A DNA stretch of 64,000 bases from Patagioenas fasciata (lineage: Eukaryota; Chordata; Aves; Columbiformes; Columbidae). The translations under genes and the position numbers were made by a program. The notes under the pieces are model-generated. The model was given only the letters and a program-made list of their open reading frames with translations. It ran no database searches and was not told the DNA's origin. Where the stretch lies: positions 54,658,049-54,722,048 of the forward strand of contig NC_092560.1 in the NCBI RefSeq assembly GCF_037038585.1. The letters run 5' to 3'. Positions 26,101 to 41,107 of the stretch are shown piece by piece; position 1 is the stretch's first letter; every line of letters starts with the position of its first letter.

Positions 26101-29100
26101 ATATTTTAACCAAAATTCATGGTTAGACATCGGATCCAGCCAGGCCTATCACCAAAATTCTGTTCAAATACTGTCATCACAGAACAAATAGTTTCTCCAC
26201 AGATAATAAGAATATGTCAGGACAAGTTTTCTTCCCTCTTTTTCCACTTCTCCTTGAAAGGAAACTTCTTGCTTGATATAGATCTCTGAGCTACCCAGAA
26301 TTACAGCCAATTTCCTGCCAGAAAGCTGTAAACAAATATTTAAAACATCAATTTTTCAATAATGCGAGGGTCAGTGAGAGATTGCAGGGAGGACATGGGC
26401 AACCGTTTCCTACTAGCCCACTGTACAGGGCCCTTGTCTCTGTAAAATGGCATAGTGTGCTGTCTCATGCTGGGGTGATCGGCATAGTGATGGAATTAAG
26501 TACTGGGAGGCAGGACATTTGAATAAAAGGGAGAAACAGGGGTTGTAGGGTACGTACAAAGAGAACACAGTTGCTTCTTCTTGATTCCCTGGTAACTGAG
26601 CTTCAGTGCTTTACTGAAGTATTCACCTCCTTTAAGTAAACTTCTGCCTGGCTTCTGCCTCCATCCTTGAAAAACAGGACACTAAGGTGAGGAAGGTTAA
26701 TAAGCTTCCAGAAATAGTGGCAGGAAATAATCTGGAGGTTGCAGGTAGGCAGCAGGGGAACTCAGCAGGGTAGAGGCTATAGAGGCAAACTGAAACATTC
26801 CTCTCTGTGGATAGGTGGGGTAAACCTTCTAGTTCCCTTACGATGAAGCAACAGTTCCTGGCATCACCCCCCCGAAAAAAAGGTAGCTAGGTATGTGTTC
26901 TACAAAGATCCATTCCTGTAGGCCTGTCAGTGGTTTAGAGCTCTGGGAGTCTTAGTTTAGGCTGTTTACAAAAGGTAGATCACCCAGGCGAAAGACTCTT
27001 GCTGGTAGTTTTGTAGCTACCATTTATGCTACATTAGTTCAAGAGCCATGTAGGTTTGGTCAGCCTTTTCCTGGACAAGAAGGAACATGATAGCACAAAA
27101 GTCCAGTAAATAACAAAATTATATCTATGTCTGTTTGGTTTTGTGAAATTTTACAGAACGTGTAAATGCACTATGGCCAGCATAGGAGAGAGTGGGTGTT
27201 GCAGTGGAGGGCAACCTATGGACAGTGGAAAGGCTCGTACTGAAGAAGATGGCTTACAGAGCATTCAGACTCCGTGTCCTGGTGACGCAGAAAATAAAAA
27301 GTCAAGCTGGCCCCAGCAGGGATCTGGCCACCACCTGTCACATCTGATTTTATTAAGAATATCTTTTTCCCAGACTTCAGAAGGAAAATGGTTCCTCATA
27401 TTCAGTGTTTCAGTCAAAGGCATTCTTGTGGTTGGTGTCTGTTAGACTCGTTGGAAGCTAATATTTCCTACTGTGAAATAATAGCTTTTGTATTAGGTTA
27501 TCTACATTGTTCTAGTCTTTTCCATGAACACTAGACAGGTCTGTAAAAAAAAAAAAAAAACCAAAAAAAAAACATTGCAAAGGTAATTACAGGAATTCAG
27601 TGTTATCAGACCCTTGGTGAACTGTGAACCTCCAACAGTGATTCCACTTTGATCTGCTTCTATCCCTGATGGAAGGTGTGATGAAACAGTGTGGATGAAC
27701 ACAGTTAGATGCATATTTTCATCTCAGGTAGTGTTTTGCATTAGGCCTTCTTGTGCAGTGTTCTTGTTGGGGACCCTAGAAAAAAACATTGTACTCGGGC
27801 ATCTCTTAAAATATCTACTTTAAATTTTCTGTACTCAGTTAGTACTACCTTTTAAACAGGGAAACCTTGTTAGTAATTGTGGATTATCTGTTGTCAGTTC
27901 CAGTTCTTAAAGAAAGTGCTGTATGATCAAACAAAACTATCTCTCTCTTTGTGTATATCCTGTCTGAAGAACCAAAATTATTTTTCCCTCATTCATTGAT
28001 TAAAACACTTTGCCACATACTGAGTCATTATTTCTATGCAAGATATTGAATCATTATTTCTGAAAGTGCCGTAAAACAGAAGCTTCTGATCACGTGGTTC
28101 GTGGCAATTTTTTTTTTTTTTTTATTAAGCAGTGGGAAAAGGAATAAGGGTGTTGATAGGACTGGTCCCAAACCTCTGCTCTCATCTATAACCCTTCTGC
28201 ATTCTTAGTACCGGTTGTTAATATAATTGCTGGTGTCTGGGGGTTTTTGTTGTAGTTTGTTTTTTAAATGTTATAATTCAACTCTGATGTAACTACTCAA
28301 TATTTTTCAAGAACACAAAGCTGGAATACTGACAGCCAAGTCTTGTATTGTGTGGAGGCATGTTGCTCTGGAGTTGTTCTTCCAAAGAAACAGACGTAGT
28401 TTCAACTAATGAGCACAAACCTTTATGCTTATACTCTGGTGGTTAGACATAATTTGTAAAGATGCTTGTGTTGTTCCAAGGAGAGATTTGTGTTGTTTCT
28501 GCCTGAGTTATGGAGCAGATCGGAGTGACAGATGCCTCTCAGGTCATGCTGAACACATGGATTGTGTACAGGTGCAGTATTTATATTTTTAAATTTCATT
28601 TATTTATTCAATTTATATCAATTTATTTGGTATAGAACAATTGGTAGACCTGTCTTTGCCTTCTTTTCTGCACCCTGAACAAGTAATGGATCAGGAATTC
28701 TTTCTTTTCCCTTTTTCCTGTTACCTCTAGAAGCTAAAGGTAAAATGTGATCTAAGGCTGCATGCTTCCTATTCAGTAGGAATTATGATCCTGTTTTTTG
28801 TCATGTTCTCAGTTAGAAGGCAGGCTAGAACTAGGAGATAGGAAAAACTTTCCTCTTAAAGGCTACCAGTGAGTTGGAGAATGAAAAGAACACATGCTCC
28901 AGTACAAAGTAGATGTGAATCAGTGTCTCCTGTAATATCTTTTGCTTCACGTTTTTTTCAGGAATGTGTCTGTCAAGATTCGTGTCATGTGCTAGATTTG
29001 ACCATGCTTTGGTTGAGATAAATAGCTGCTGGTCACCCTGCTGAGACTACATGAATTGAAATATTGTGGGGTTGAATGAAGATATATGTGAGAGGGCTTT

Positions 29101-32100
29101 TGCTTTTTGAAGTGGATATCTGAAACGGAAACTGAAAAGACAAGAGAGCTAAATGGCTTATGTTCCTGTTCTCGTGTTAAGTTAATAAAATATCTTGTCA
29201 TAGTGTCTCATGTTTCAGAGCACAGGGAATTCTTCTGTGTTCTTTTTTTTTTCTATGGAACTTGATAGCAACCTGGTTTTGATTAGACAGGGAATACAGC
29301 CAGTTAATAATAGATGGTATTTAGAGCAGAGAATTTACATACTTGCTAGTGACGTCTGCAGTGTCACAGTGATCTTGCTGATGTCCAAGTGGTGAGGTAG
29401 TGTGAAACTTGATCTGGTTGTTAAGAGAAATGTCTCTTCAGTTGGTGAAGAAAACCTAACTTCCTCTATCCCTAACAGTGTTGGAGGGGTTTCCATTCAA
29501 TATTAACTTCAAAATTTTGTTCATCCTTTAAATAAAGATTTAGCAACACAGACATACGAAACTACTTGCGCATGAATAATTGTGTTCCAAGAGATAGCTG
29601 TGAAACGGAACACAGTAAATATTTCTGAAATTATTTATCTTGATATATAAAAGATTCACAATTTTTGAAAAGTCTTTAACAGTTGGATTTGTTCCTCTTT
29701 CAGTGCTGGCTGACATTGAGATTCCACCTGTGCCTACAGATGTGTTTGATCTTAGAAATCCATAGGGAAACATGTGGTGTATATGCATGTAAGGTCATCC
29801 ATATGCATATGGTATCTAATTAATGTACATCTTTATAACTTTGACTCCATTATGCCATGTTTATCTGGGATCTCATGAGAAGAGCATTAGCCTGCTCCTT
29901 GAACAACCTGAAGTAGTTAAATCTCGGTCTGGTTCATACCTGTTCGTATTAATAAACTGACCCTTTCTCTTGTGCAGGGTTTTCCATCTCTGCTCCTTCA
30001 TTAATGCTTTGCAGCTCTCCATGTTTGGTATAAATACGTCTGCTAGCTGTATATCTGTCATACAAAACTCATAAGAAATGCTGTGGTTTGGAATTAGCTG
30101 CTTTACTTCTTCACTTTCCAGACTTAAGTACATGCTGTGTACTAAGTATATGGAATTATACAAATACTAAATGCATGGCTATCCTTTACATCTGTTAGAG
30201 CAGTCATTAAGCAGCTCTTTGCTCCTTTGTGATGAGGGTAGCTGTAGGTTGTTTTTTGCCTGTTTTGATAGTTTCAGAATCTTAATGATAGTCAATATTT
30301 GGCTTTCCATTTGCACAGTAAAAATGGTATTTGGTCATAGCATTATTCTCAGGGTTGTTTCTTTGTTTTTGTTTTTGTTTTTTTTTTTTTTAGGAGATGC
30401 GTTTTCTCTCATGAGTAGTGCATTGTGCCACATAACACTGGAGTGTGGCTGTAGATCTACCAGAGGCATTTTGTCTCTGAGTGACCAGACTTTGTAGAAC
30501 CAGACAACACCTAAATCCTTGACTTGAGCACTGTTGTTAGTCGATCCAGTACAGAGACCACTCTAATCTGCTGTGAAGAGGGCAGCAGCAGAGTTTACAG
30601 TGCAGGGATTAAATAATTCAGCTGGTTAAGGTATGAAAACAAGCTCATCAGTTAAAGCACTAAAGATTTTGATTGGACATCTGAAAAAGGTTTATTCAGA
30701 CTGGTGTGACATAGAAAAGTTGTTTAGTGGAACAATGGGACATACCTTGTGAAAGAAGATTTAAGACTTCATGCTTAGCAAAAAGAAGGTTGAGGTGATT
30801 GCTCTGTGGCAGGTCAAGGAACGTCTGTAGTGAGGAGATGGCCTCTGGCCTGCAGCAAGCTTAGCAGGCTGTCCTTTCGAACATTGGCATATTTCATCTT
30901 ACCCCCTTGCAGTCATCTCTGCTTAATGCATGTTGCTGGTATGACTTCTTGATGCTGCCTGGGTAAATCTCTTCATCCCTCTCCCTCTCCTCTGCTCTCT
31001 TTTTAAGCCTGGCAAAGTCGTCATCTTGATTGGGGATCTGGAAATGTTTTGAACCTCAGCCTTTGGGAGTCAGAATAGCTTAAATAACACCATCTCCCAG
31101 TATTTGGGCCTTTCACAGTACTTTGATTCCTTTGTCAAATCCTTTAGGTTTGCTTACAGCCACCCAGTAAATCTAGTAGCTACCCAACAGAACCAAAAGA
31201 TACAGAATGTCATTGTATTTGTGACAGATATTTTCATACATGTTGTACCAAGCATGGTTGTAAACAGTAGGGGACAAGTTACTCCATGCTCTTTTGGTTG
31301 ATCATTTGCAATAATACAGCAATCTAACTGCTGTTGCAAAATTAATCCTTTTTTTTTTTGTATAAAAGAAGAGAAGCGGGATAACAGGGCTTCCAAGGTA
31401 AAATGATAATCCCATATGTGTGCTCCATCCACAAGGAATGTTACAGCAATGTGACTCACGTTAAATCCTAGGCAAATACTGTTTTGGCTGCAGTTTTGCA
31501 GGCAATTGAACTTGTAGCTAGCATCTGTGGTTATTCAAGATGCCTTTTTCTTCCCATATAACTGATCTGTAGTATGTGGACTTGCATATTGGTTTGTTGC
31601 AACTTATTGTGGCTTCTGAACTTTTTAGATGTGTTATCATGTGGACCACGAAGTGTGGATCTCCTTTTAGGTGGATCTGAGCAAACTTTGTAGAAAGGCT
31701 TGTGCAATTGTGGGGAATTAAAGACAGTAACCACTTTACAGTTATTGAGTTTTTGATCTCTCTTATGTATGTCTGAGAAGTGTTCATGCCTGTTAAAGAC
31801 TATATTGGGGCCACTAAAGACAACACTTGTTCTTTAAGGCTCACTTTCCAAAGTGTGGCCTGTTAGTATGTCACTCGTGTTATTTTTGTTCAGTGCTTCT
31901 TATATAAACTACTTCTGAAGGGAACAGATAAAAGATTTTTTTTTTTTCTCTTGAAAAATCCTCATTAGTGTGACACAGCCTAATTTTCACAGGAAGTCTG
32001 AATTTTTCAGGTGCTGCAGAAGATTAGTGCCAAACAGGAAAATATTTTTAAGTTCAGAAAACTTCCTGCAGTGTGAGAATCTTGACACACCTGTCTGTCA

Positions 32101-35100
32101 GAAAGGTTTTGTTTCACAGAAATCAAATCAGAAGAGATGAAAATCCTCAGTCTTTAAAACACATTAATGAATAGCATACTTCTAAACACGTCAATGGAAT
32201 GAAACTTAGTCCACTGCCTTGATTAATGTATTTGATAGCACTTTCCCTTTCCTGTGATTTAATCTTAAATTACTTAGCTCAGTTATTGGTGTATATATAA
32301 AAAAGGAAAGGAAATATTTCTTGCAAAAAGTTTAGTTAAGAGTTCTTGCAATTAATGTTTATTTTAACTTGGCTAGATATATGATATGATCCTGTAGTAA
32401 GCACAAGCTTTGGCTTTGAAAATACTCCCCATGACAACTGTTCTTTATTTGGAAAATAAAGACAGCCTTTTTCTTTTAGCTGTTATTTTAAATAGGCTTG
32501 GTTGTAGTACCAAATACACTATATATGTTCAATTTGAAAAATGTTCATTGTCATATCAAGAAAATGCTGATTTTGCAAACTTTACCTGCTTTGCTGTGGT
32601 ATTTGGAAATACAGTTCACTTACACACAGCTATTGCTAGCACTTGGAGTGAGGAGCACTTTTTCTGAAGTGTACTTGATCTGATTTTTTTTTTTCATGGA
32701 TTACTGACTTTTGTGTTCTTTGTACAAAGCATTCACATATGAAAATGTAAGGAGTGCTTTAATTTGCTTGTGACTTGATTAGCAAAACTGTACTGTTTTT
32801 AGGTTATACCTATGAACTTTGCTTCTCCAGAAAGTCAGCTAAGATTCTTCTGAACTTTAAAGACACCTACTAGGAACTTAGCTGCTGTGTGGAGCTGTAG
32901 TTATCACAAATGTAAGGACAAATCCTTATGTAGTTTTTCATTATGTGAATGGGGCATATGAGAGGTAGGGTAAAGGACAGACACAGCAAGACCATATCAG
33001 CTAGTAGGAATTACACCCGATTGCACCTGGCAGTGACATGTGTTACATGGGTGCATCTCATCACGCCCAAGATGTTTTGGGGGAAACTCGTGCTGTGTTT
33101 CGGTACATTCTCACTGCTCTCTGCTGCACGAGATGATCCTGGAGAGGTGACCGGAGTGGCATGAGATAATTAAGCTTTTCCACACACAACAGTCAGTAGG
33201 GTCAGCATGTTGAGGTGCCGTAGCATTCTGCCATCTGAAAGCAACTAGAAGGAATGAGTTTGGATGGTAGAGGTTCAGAAGCAGTAGTGGTTAATAGGGA
33301 AGATGAACAGGACAGAACAGGCTTATAGGTTTAACTGCAAAATAGAGATTCATTTATGACTGGGAGCGGCAATATGAGTGGTAAGTAAGCAAAGCATTTA
33401 AGAGCAACAGAATATCTAGCCATGCTCACAGGCGTGAGTGAACACTAAAACCTATGTTATAGGTGTTTTTGAAACAAATTTGTGGTATGGAAGTGTGGGT
33501 GTGACATGGGCCACTTTGTATACTAGCATTGCCATGTAGGAACAGAAGGCTGCACAAGGCAATGACAGACACAAGTCAGGCTCCAGGCTCAAGCAACTCC
33601 ATCTTAAAAATACTGCTGTGCTCTGTGGTCTTACTCACTTGGGAGGTTCCTTGCTGTGCTGCTCTTTTGAAATGCAGGTGTGATTGAACCTGACAATTTT
33701 GCCTCACCCTTTTCCTCATCCCACTCATGTCTGGTATTCTCTGACCTCCCTGGAAGCCCAGGAATTTGGAGGATGGAACAATAACAGATAGCAAGACTGC
33801 AGGATTTACAGATTTCTGGAATACAAGTTCCTGTATGCTGTGGGGAGCACCTTGGGTTGGCAGTTCTCCTTGCTTAAAATCTTGAACATAAAACTGCTTA
33901 TTTGGGTTTTTCAGGCAAGAGATTGGGTTAATCTTAAATCTCTTGAATTGCCCATTTAATTATAGTTTTTACTGGCTGAAAATAAAAACTAGTGCCTTGT
34001 GGTCATGCAGGGCTGATCCAAGAATGAAGCAGTGGGAAAACAATTGTTTTTTTCCTCATTGACTTTATTAGTGTTGTAACCCTTCCAAGTACACAAGAAG
34101 TGCGACTTGGGAGGTGTAAATTCAGTGCCCCTGTGGTGGGCGGTGTGAAGAGTTGAGGAAGAGTTAGATAGGGCAGTTGTTGCTGTATGTAAGACTCCTT
34201 GAGAACAAGTCCCAGCACCACTAAAGCAAAATTCCATGGCTTTTGTCCTGTAACATAAGCTCTAGTTTAGCTGTGAGGTGGGATGCCACCCACTTAGATC
34301 TCAATTAAGATGTTGTGAGGTGTGTCTTCTGCTCTTATTCACCAAAATGTAATCAAATCAATGGATCTTTTTATGCCCTTCCAAAAAGAAAAATAGGATT
34401 GAATTAGTTTGGGAACCTCTGTCAGTAAAACTTTTGTCTTAGTAGGAAAATAAGCTGTTTCTTGTCGGGACACCCTCACACGATGGCGGTGGCCATGGTG
34501 TTGCTGTAAAATTGCAGAAATTCTGAAGGAAAGCTTCTTTAAATGGGGTAATTCAGGTCAGTCATTAAATTAATGGGCAACATAGACTGGGTTTCTTCTT
34601 TTATTTTAAAGTATTTTCATTCTTCAGATCCTGCTATTACTGACAGCTTTTTTCCCCCTAAATGTTCTGAGTTAACGTTTTGTTAGAAAGTTATGAAAAG
34701 GGAAGCACTTTTGATACTTTGAGAGAACCCTTTATTTTGAGAATCCTTCAGGTGGAGTTTCACAGAAGAGGTGAGTTAGAAGCATAATAGTAACCAGCTT
34801 CCTCTTGCAACATTGAGCTGCAGATCTGCTAACCACTAGGTACTGTCATGCAGGATGTTTGTCTCTCAACTTGCCAATCAAATTAATTTCCATTAGGCAT
34901 CAGGTCTGAGTACTGAACATGGAATGCTCTTTGGAGCAGAAGCTTGAGCTACAAATGTTATGAGTGCTGAAATACACATGGCAGTATTTCAGTTTTCCTC
35001 TCTTCATTGCTGAAATTCCAGTACTGGAGCTCAGAATGCTGCTCAGATTTATAATAATGTCAAGTCAGTAGATGAAAACTCTGCATTACCTTAATATAAA

Positions 35101-38100
35101 AGATGTATAATAATTTTGTTCTTCAGTATGTGCTGTATTGTTCATGTGTTGCAGTGGAGTTGGACATTGATGTGAATCTTGCAATACACATTTCTAAAAT
35201 ACTTTTTTTTTTTTTTTTGGTCTTTGTAGTTCAGATGGAGAAAATGGAACAGATGAAAAAAGAAGGGCAGGAAAATTGCCTACTGTGTTGCTGCAAACCT
35301 CTGCCAATGAAATGGAATATTTTGATGACCGGAAAAAACTTGATGTTGCTAGGTAATGTGAGAAATGCTGTCAGTTTGCTTCTAGATAATCAGATAATCA
35401 GAGTTGTTACGACCCATTCAAGAAGCTATGCTGAGTAGCAAGATGTATCAGACATCCCTGTTGTGGATTAGCTTGCACACTATGCAGGTAAACAGGAATC
35501 AGAGCCACTCCAGGGCTTACTCTGTTACCCACCACAAGCGGTCACAGTAGTGAGAATTTTGACTTTGGGCTGGCTTAGCTTCCCTGTTCCAAGAAAAAAA
35601 TACATGGCAGTTTTTGGTGCCACTGCTAGTTATATCCCTTTCACACTTGATTTGACAGACAGTCAAACTGAGCTTTCTTGCTGGATTATTCATTGTCCAT
35701 GGTAAAGCTATGATGAAAGTTTTCATTTCAGACTCTCTGGTGTATATTGCATCAGATTATTGTAATGTCTCTACAAAACCAGTCATTCTTGCATTGTTGG
35801 GGAAATGGAATGCATGTGAAACTCTTCTAAAAGAAAAGTAAATAATACTAAAATGCTACTCAGAGGCCTTGAATACAAATTTTACATCCCTTTTACTTTG
35901 TGGATTAAGCAGCCAATGCAGAAGTCAGCAGTCAACCTGGCACTGTGGTTTTGGTCACAGGGAAGATATTTAGAAAACATCACTTAATTTCCTGAACCAT
36001 CTTTGAGGAGAAAGTATTTGAAGAAATACGTGATTAATTTTTTTTTTTTTGGTGCAAATGCTCCTTCCAGTCTTACCTCTCACATACAATGTAATTAACT
36101 GTTCGTTGGTGAGCTGTTGGCAAAACGTTTTTCTAAGGCCCACTGTTCATTTCAGTTTGACCTGTACTTTACATAGGCACACAAATACATGTACACATGT
36201 GTTTTGTAGTTTTCTTCTATGAAGGGCCACTTGAGATATGCAACAACTCCCCCTGCTATCTAAACCGCTCCTGCTGTACAATCTCTTTCCTAAATCCAGC
36301 TATATCTCTGTTACACTTGGAGGTTCTCTTCCTCTCACACTTACAGTTTTTACTGGAAATCCTGAATCTCAAGTTTAGGAAAGTAAAGAATACTTATTGT
36401 GCAGGATGTAGAAATGGAAACTTTTGCAGCACCTTTCTTTCTCCATTGAATGTTTAGCACAACATGTTCATCAGATGATTCATTACAGGAGTCCTGTGTT
36501 GTATTTTTTCCTTCTGTTCTTCAGTATGCATCTGAGGGACTCTTAAAACACAGCTGCCTTATTTTTATAGCCTGTTTATATGCTTATGTTAAGTGCTAAA
36601 TAGCTTTCAGGTATAATGTTCTTCTCTTCCTGATTTATGAAACACTGTTATCCTACCTCTGCTTTTGGTTTGGTGTTTTGTTTGTTTGTTTGTGGTTTTT
36701 TGGTTTGTTTGGTTTTTTTGGTTTTTTTTTGTATGTGTGTGTTGGTTGGTTGGTTTTTCTTGAACAGTCAATACCATTAATTTCTTCTGTGTAAAACAAG
36801 TACAATGTATTTTCCCAGCCACCCACAGGGGCTTTTCTCTGTACTTGTCCTACTCCAGATTTGTTGGCTTTTTGGTTAATTTTCTTTTTCCAATATGAAT
36901 GGCTAGGGCTGTACAGATGCATCTTCCTGTATAACTGGCACCCACAATTCCCTTTCATCTCCTCGAGGATTACTGACTATCTTAATGATTTCATTAGACT
37001 ACACAGTTCTTAGCCATCCTCTGACATGTGCACCTATGTGTCTTCTCTGTTGCACTTTCCAAATGAACTCCCATTTTTTAGTACAAGTTTGTAGCTTTCA
37101 GAACACTACCTTGCACTCTCAGCCACTGAGTTTTATTTTATCTCGCACTAGTAAGTAACATATTTAATGTTAGTATTTCGTATGTTACCCAGAAACAAAA
37201 TGAACATGGAACTAAGCACTGTGATAATTCATTAAGGTGTAAGAATGTCTTCAACTTTTTTTCACTTCCTTACAACTAGTAATTTAGAATATTCCTTCTA
37301 AATTAAAAGAAGATACTCAGTGAGGGCTGGCATGATTTAAGAATAAGATATACTCCTCTTTATTGCTGCATAATCCTTGATGAATCAGGTAACTATTATT
37401 AAAGTATTAAGATGTTTCATGGAAAAGCACTCCTGTTGATGTTACTAAGACTAATGAATTGAGGCCAGGCTTATATGGGATGCCTTTTTTAATCTTCAGG
37501 ACAAAGAGCAGCACAGATGGTCCACTCCTGACGATGGATATCAAGAGTGACCCCAAGATTGAAAGGAAAAAACATGCCTCAAATCAGGTAGAGCAGAGGT
37601 TGGACTTGTTTGTTTATATATAGTACAAGTAAATACATAACTACCATGAGAACCCCCTTGTTTAGCAATATTATAGTTCATGGTTGTATGAGGACATGGA
37701 TTCCTTTTTCATCAGTGTGTCAGAGTCTGGGTGAAGCAGGATACAGACTTAATAGCCACATAGCAAAAATTAGGATTTTTTATAAATCAGGTGGGCAAAA
37801 TGAGAAGGTTTTGGGAGGACAGTCAGTGGAATGGGTCACTTGATTGCAATAATATCTAATAAGGTATGTGTCTCTGGGTGTGGGGCTTTTGTTTTTTAGC
37901 TGAAGGCAAATGCACACTTTCATAAGCTGTTTCTAGATGTTCCTATTGATGAGCCACTAAAACAAAGTAAGTATTAACCCTGCTGTCATTGCTAGCTGTT
38001 GGTCTAAGATAATGTTGTTACCTGCCAACCGTGGTGTTATGCAAGAGGGACCATCTAAATTTTAAAAACCTTGAACCCCAGCTACCTGGAGCTATATGGC

Positions 38101-39206
38101 CTTCATCTGCATGCAGTGGGTGGTTTTTGTTATAATCTTGCAAGACTGAAGTCTTCAGATATTGGACATCTTTGGGAATTGTAGCCCCCTTTGCACTTCT
38201 TAGCAGAGTAACCTAAACATTTTTTTGGTACTGAAGCTTCCTTACTGAAAGCACTACTTAACTGGGACAGCACTGGTCAAGTAACTAGCTTGAGGTTTTT
38301 CTGTTGGTAATACTGTAAGATTTAAAAATACTGGTAGGAGAAAAACTTCAAATGTTTAAACATTCTACTGTTCTCTGTGGTAGCTATAACAAGTGAGTTC
38401 TACTTAGGTATATATAACAAATGTTTCTTGAAAGGAATACAAGGAATGCAGTTCATGAGTAAGAAATGGTTTGCTCGATGGCTGTGAAGTAAAAGCAGTA
38501 TTGCTTTATGTGTTGTACCTGTGTTGGTCACCTAGTCCAGACAACTGCTATAGAGCTTAAAGTTTAAAGCTGAAACCTTTAATTAAGCTCTTTACATTTA
38601 CATAACATAGTTACCTGAAAGCTAGTCAAAAAGTTTATAGGAAGCTAGGTGGTACTCTCTCGGAAAGGATTCTTGGCTTCTGGGAACCACTTTCATGTTA
38701 TTATGCATTTCAGTCTTTGTCCTTCAGATATTTTGAGTCTAAACTTAGGCCTGTGAAATCTTCTGAGCTCATTAGTATTAGTTAAACTTGTTGAACATTT
38801 CAGAGTTTGATGATATTTGTCAAAACGTATAAACTGAAACATTATGGTTTTGAAAAAAGAGCAAAACAGAAGACAAACTGATAACAGTTGGCTTGGGTTC
38901 TGGTTACCTTTATAGAGTATCTATCTGTTACAGGTTTTACCTGTGCTCTGCAGAAAGAAATTCTGTACCAAGGAAAGTTATTCCTTTCTGAAAACTGGAT
39001 TTGCTTCCATTCCAAGGTTTTTGGTAAAGACACTAAGGTTAGTAAAATCTTTGTGTACAGAACAGTAATGCCATTCCTAAACAATTTATTCATCACCAGA
39101 AGTTCACATTATTAGGCTATAATACTATTAATTGTTATACTTCCAGGTGTTATTGAATACAATCAATATTCAGAAACAATGCCCAAAAGTCACTCTAGAA
39201 CTGGAG

Positions 39207-39274
<68 letters not shown>

Positions 39275-41076
39275 ACGTTTCTCTCTTAAGGACTTCCTGT
39301 CTGAAAAAAAATAGATAAAAGGACCTGTCGTGCAGTGGTGAGGACATTGCCAAGCCCATGTAGCACAAACTGTAAAAAATTATTCTCTTGAATTAAGTAT
39401 GGAAAGGAGGAGGAGGAAAGAAGGCTGAACAGTATAAGGACCACAAGACTGTAGTTGAGGAACCAGAGAGGAAGATCAAATGTATTGAGAGAGTTAAAGA
39501 GGAAGAACTAAAACTGGCTTCTGAGTTGAATGGCAAAGGTCTTTGAGGGATTCTTCTAGCACTCCTTGTGTTCTGCATAAACAGAGAATGGGGAAATTAA
39601 AAACAGTTTGCTAGATTTTTACTTGTAAGCCTAGTATGAAGAGCAGAAATGGGACATGAACAGTTGGGAAGATGCTAAATTACAAGATCATCATTTACTC
39701 TGTGCAGATATGACTCACCTAACTCTTCAGCCCCCTGTGGCGAACGATACACATACAGATAAAAATAAAGCCTTGCCAAGAAGATTTGTGTTCTGGTTCT
39801 GTTGATTCCAAGCTTTTGGAGTGGTTTTCTTTGTTTACATAAACTCAGCTTTGGTTTTGAGTTTTTATTGGGAAACAGCTTGATTTACTGTGGGGATTTC
39901 TTTGGCTTCTTTCTCAAGTACTTCCTTGAACAAAGTTCCTGGTTAGATCAAGGCTCTTTGTCAGTGAATTGGGTGCTGAAACCAGTTTAGGAGTTGACAG
40001 TATCTTATTTTTCTGCTGTCAACCATTTTGATGAAACACTGTCTGTCTTTTAAATGGCTTTTAAGAAGCTGGAATAGGTTTAAAGAATGCCTAATATTAT
40101 TAACAACATATTGTTCATAGTGGCTGGTATGGGTTATTGTGTTTTACTGCTTGGCCCAAGAAACTGAGTTATTTTTAATTCCTAGGTAGTGGATTCTGTT
40201 AGTGATAGTAGTACGTTAAAGTGAATGGTATGTATGCCGGTGAAAGCCATGATGACACGAACAAGGAAACCAAAGATAACAAATTGTTGGATACTGTCAT
40301 TCATAATTAGTAACAGCTGTCTTGACAATTAGCTTCATAAAAATTGAAGCTGCTGTACTACCAATCTCCCATTCATCACGAACAAGTGTGACTACTTCAA
40401 ACCCTGGACAGTTTTCTAAATCCACGCTAAGCTAAATGTCTACAAAAACCCAGCAGATCTCCACCAAGTAGACTAGAAAGACCTGGGAAACAAATACTCA
40501 GAATGGTAATAATGTAGTACTAGGAAATTCTCCCTGTCAGCAAGGTTTTACATGCAGGAATATATACGTATTTGTGAATATGATGAAAAGGGAAAACATA
40601 TTATAAGGTAGGGTAGAGTGGACAGTGTTTGTAAATGTGGTTATAGTGATAGTCCAGATTATTCAATTTTGGGTCACTGTTTTCAATATATGTTGGAGGG
40701 AAAATGAAGAATGAAGAGGATAGGCTTGATCATTTACTTCCACCTGTCTTCCCCTACCCCTGCAACACACGCTTAAAGCTTTGTTCAGTCACGTGCAGCA
40801 GGCACGAGCTTTATGATGCCATGAACGAAAAAGCAGGAAAATCAGGGATATAATGAACAGCAACGTAATGGGAGGGGGAGCAGGAAATCAAGTTTAACAG
40901 GAAGGGGAACCTTCCTAGCAGTGAGATACACTGGCAAAGTTTCCAAGACATAAAACCTTTCATTGCTTCAAACTTGTAAGACAATTTAAGCTTAGTGATA
41001 AAGTGTTTTATTGTGAAAAACAACAGGCCTTCATGTTGTAATAAATTTTTCAAAATGAATTCTTCTACCTGCAGAT

Positions 41077-41107
<31 letters not shown>

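Larger units (their letters stand above)
22947..35229 (+). other. GRAMD2B: GRAMD2B intron 1 (12.3 kb)
   Basis: This is the longest intron. It starts inside the CpG island and becomes AT-rich by about 23300. It holds the TTTG repeat, the A-runs and the unexplained open frame at 27143. I recognise no other transposon in it, low repeat content for its length. Confidence 0.85.

Noticed and set aside
28800-28930. Possible very old CR1 3' region (GGAGATAGGAAAAACTTTCC)
   Set aside because: The similarity is limited to one short stretch and there is no recognisable tail, so it is not supported by eye.
35103-35438. 111-residue + ORF overlapping exon 2
   Set aside because: It runs through both splice sites in a different frame from the conserved GRAMD2B peptide.
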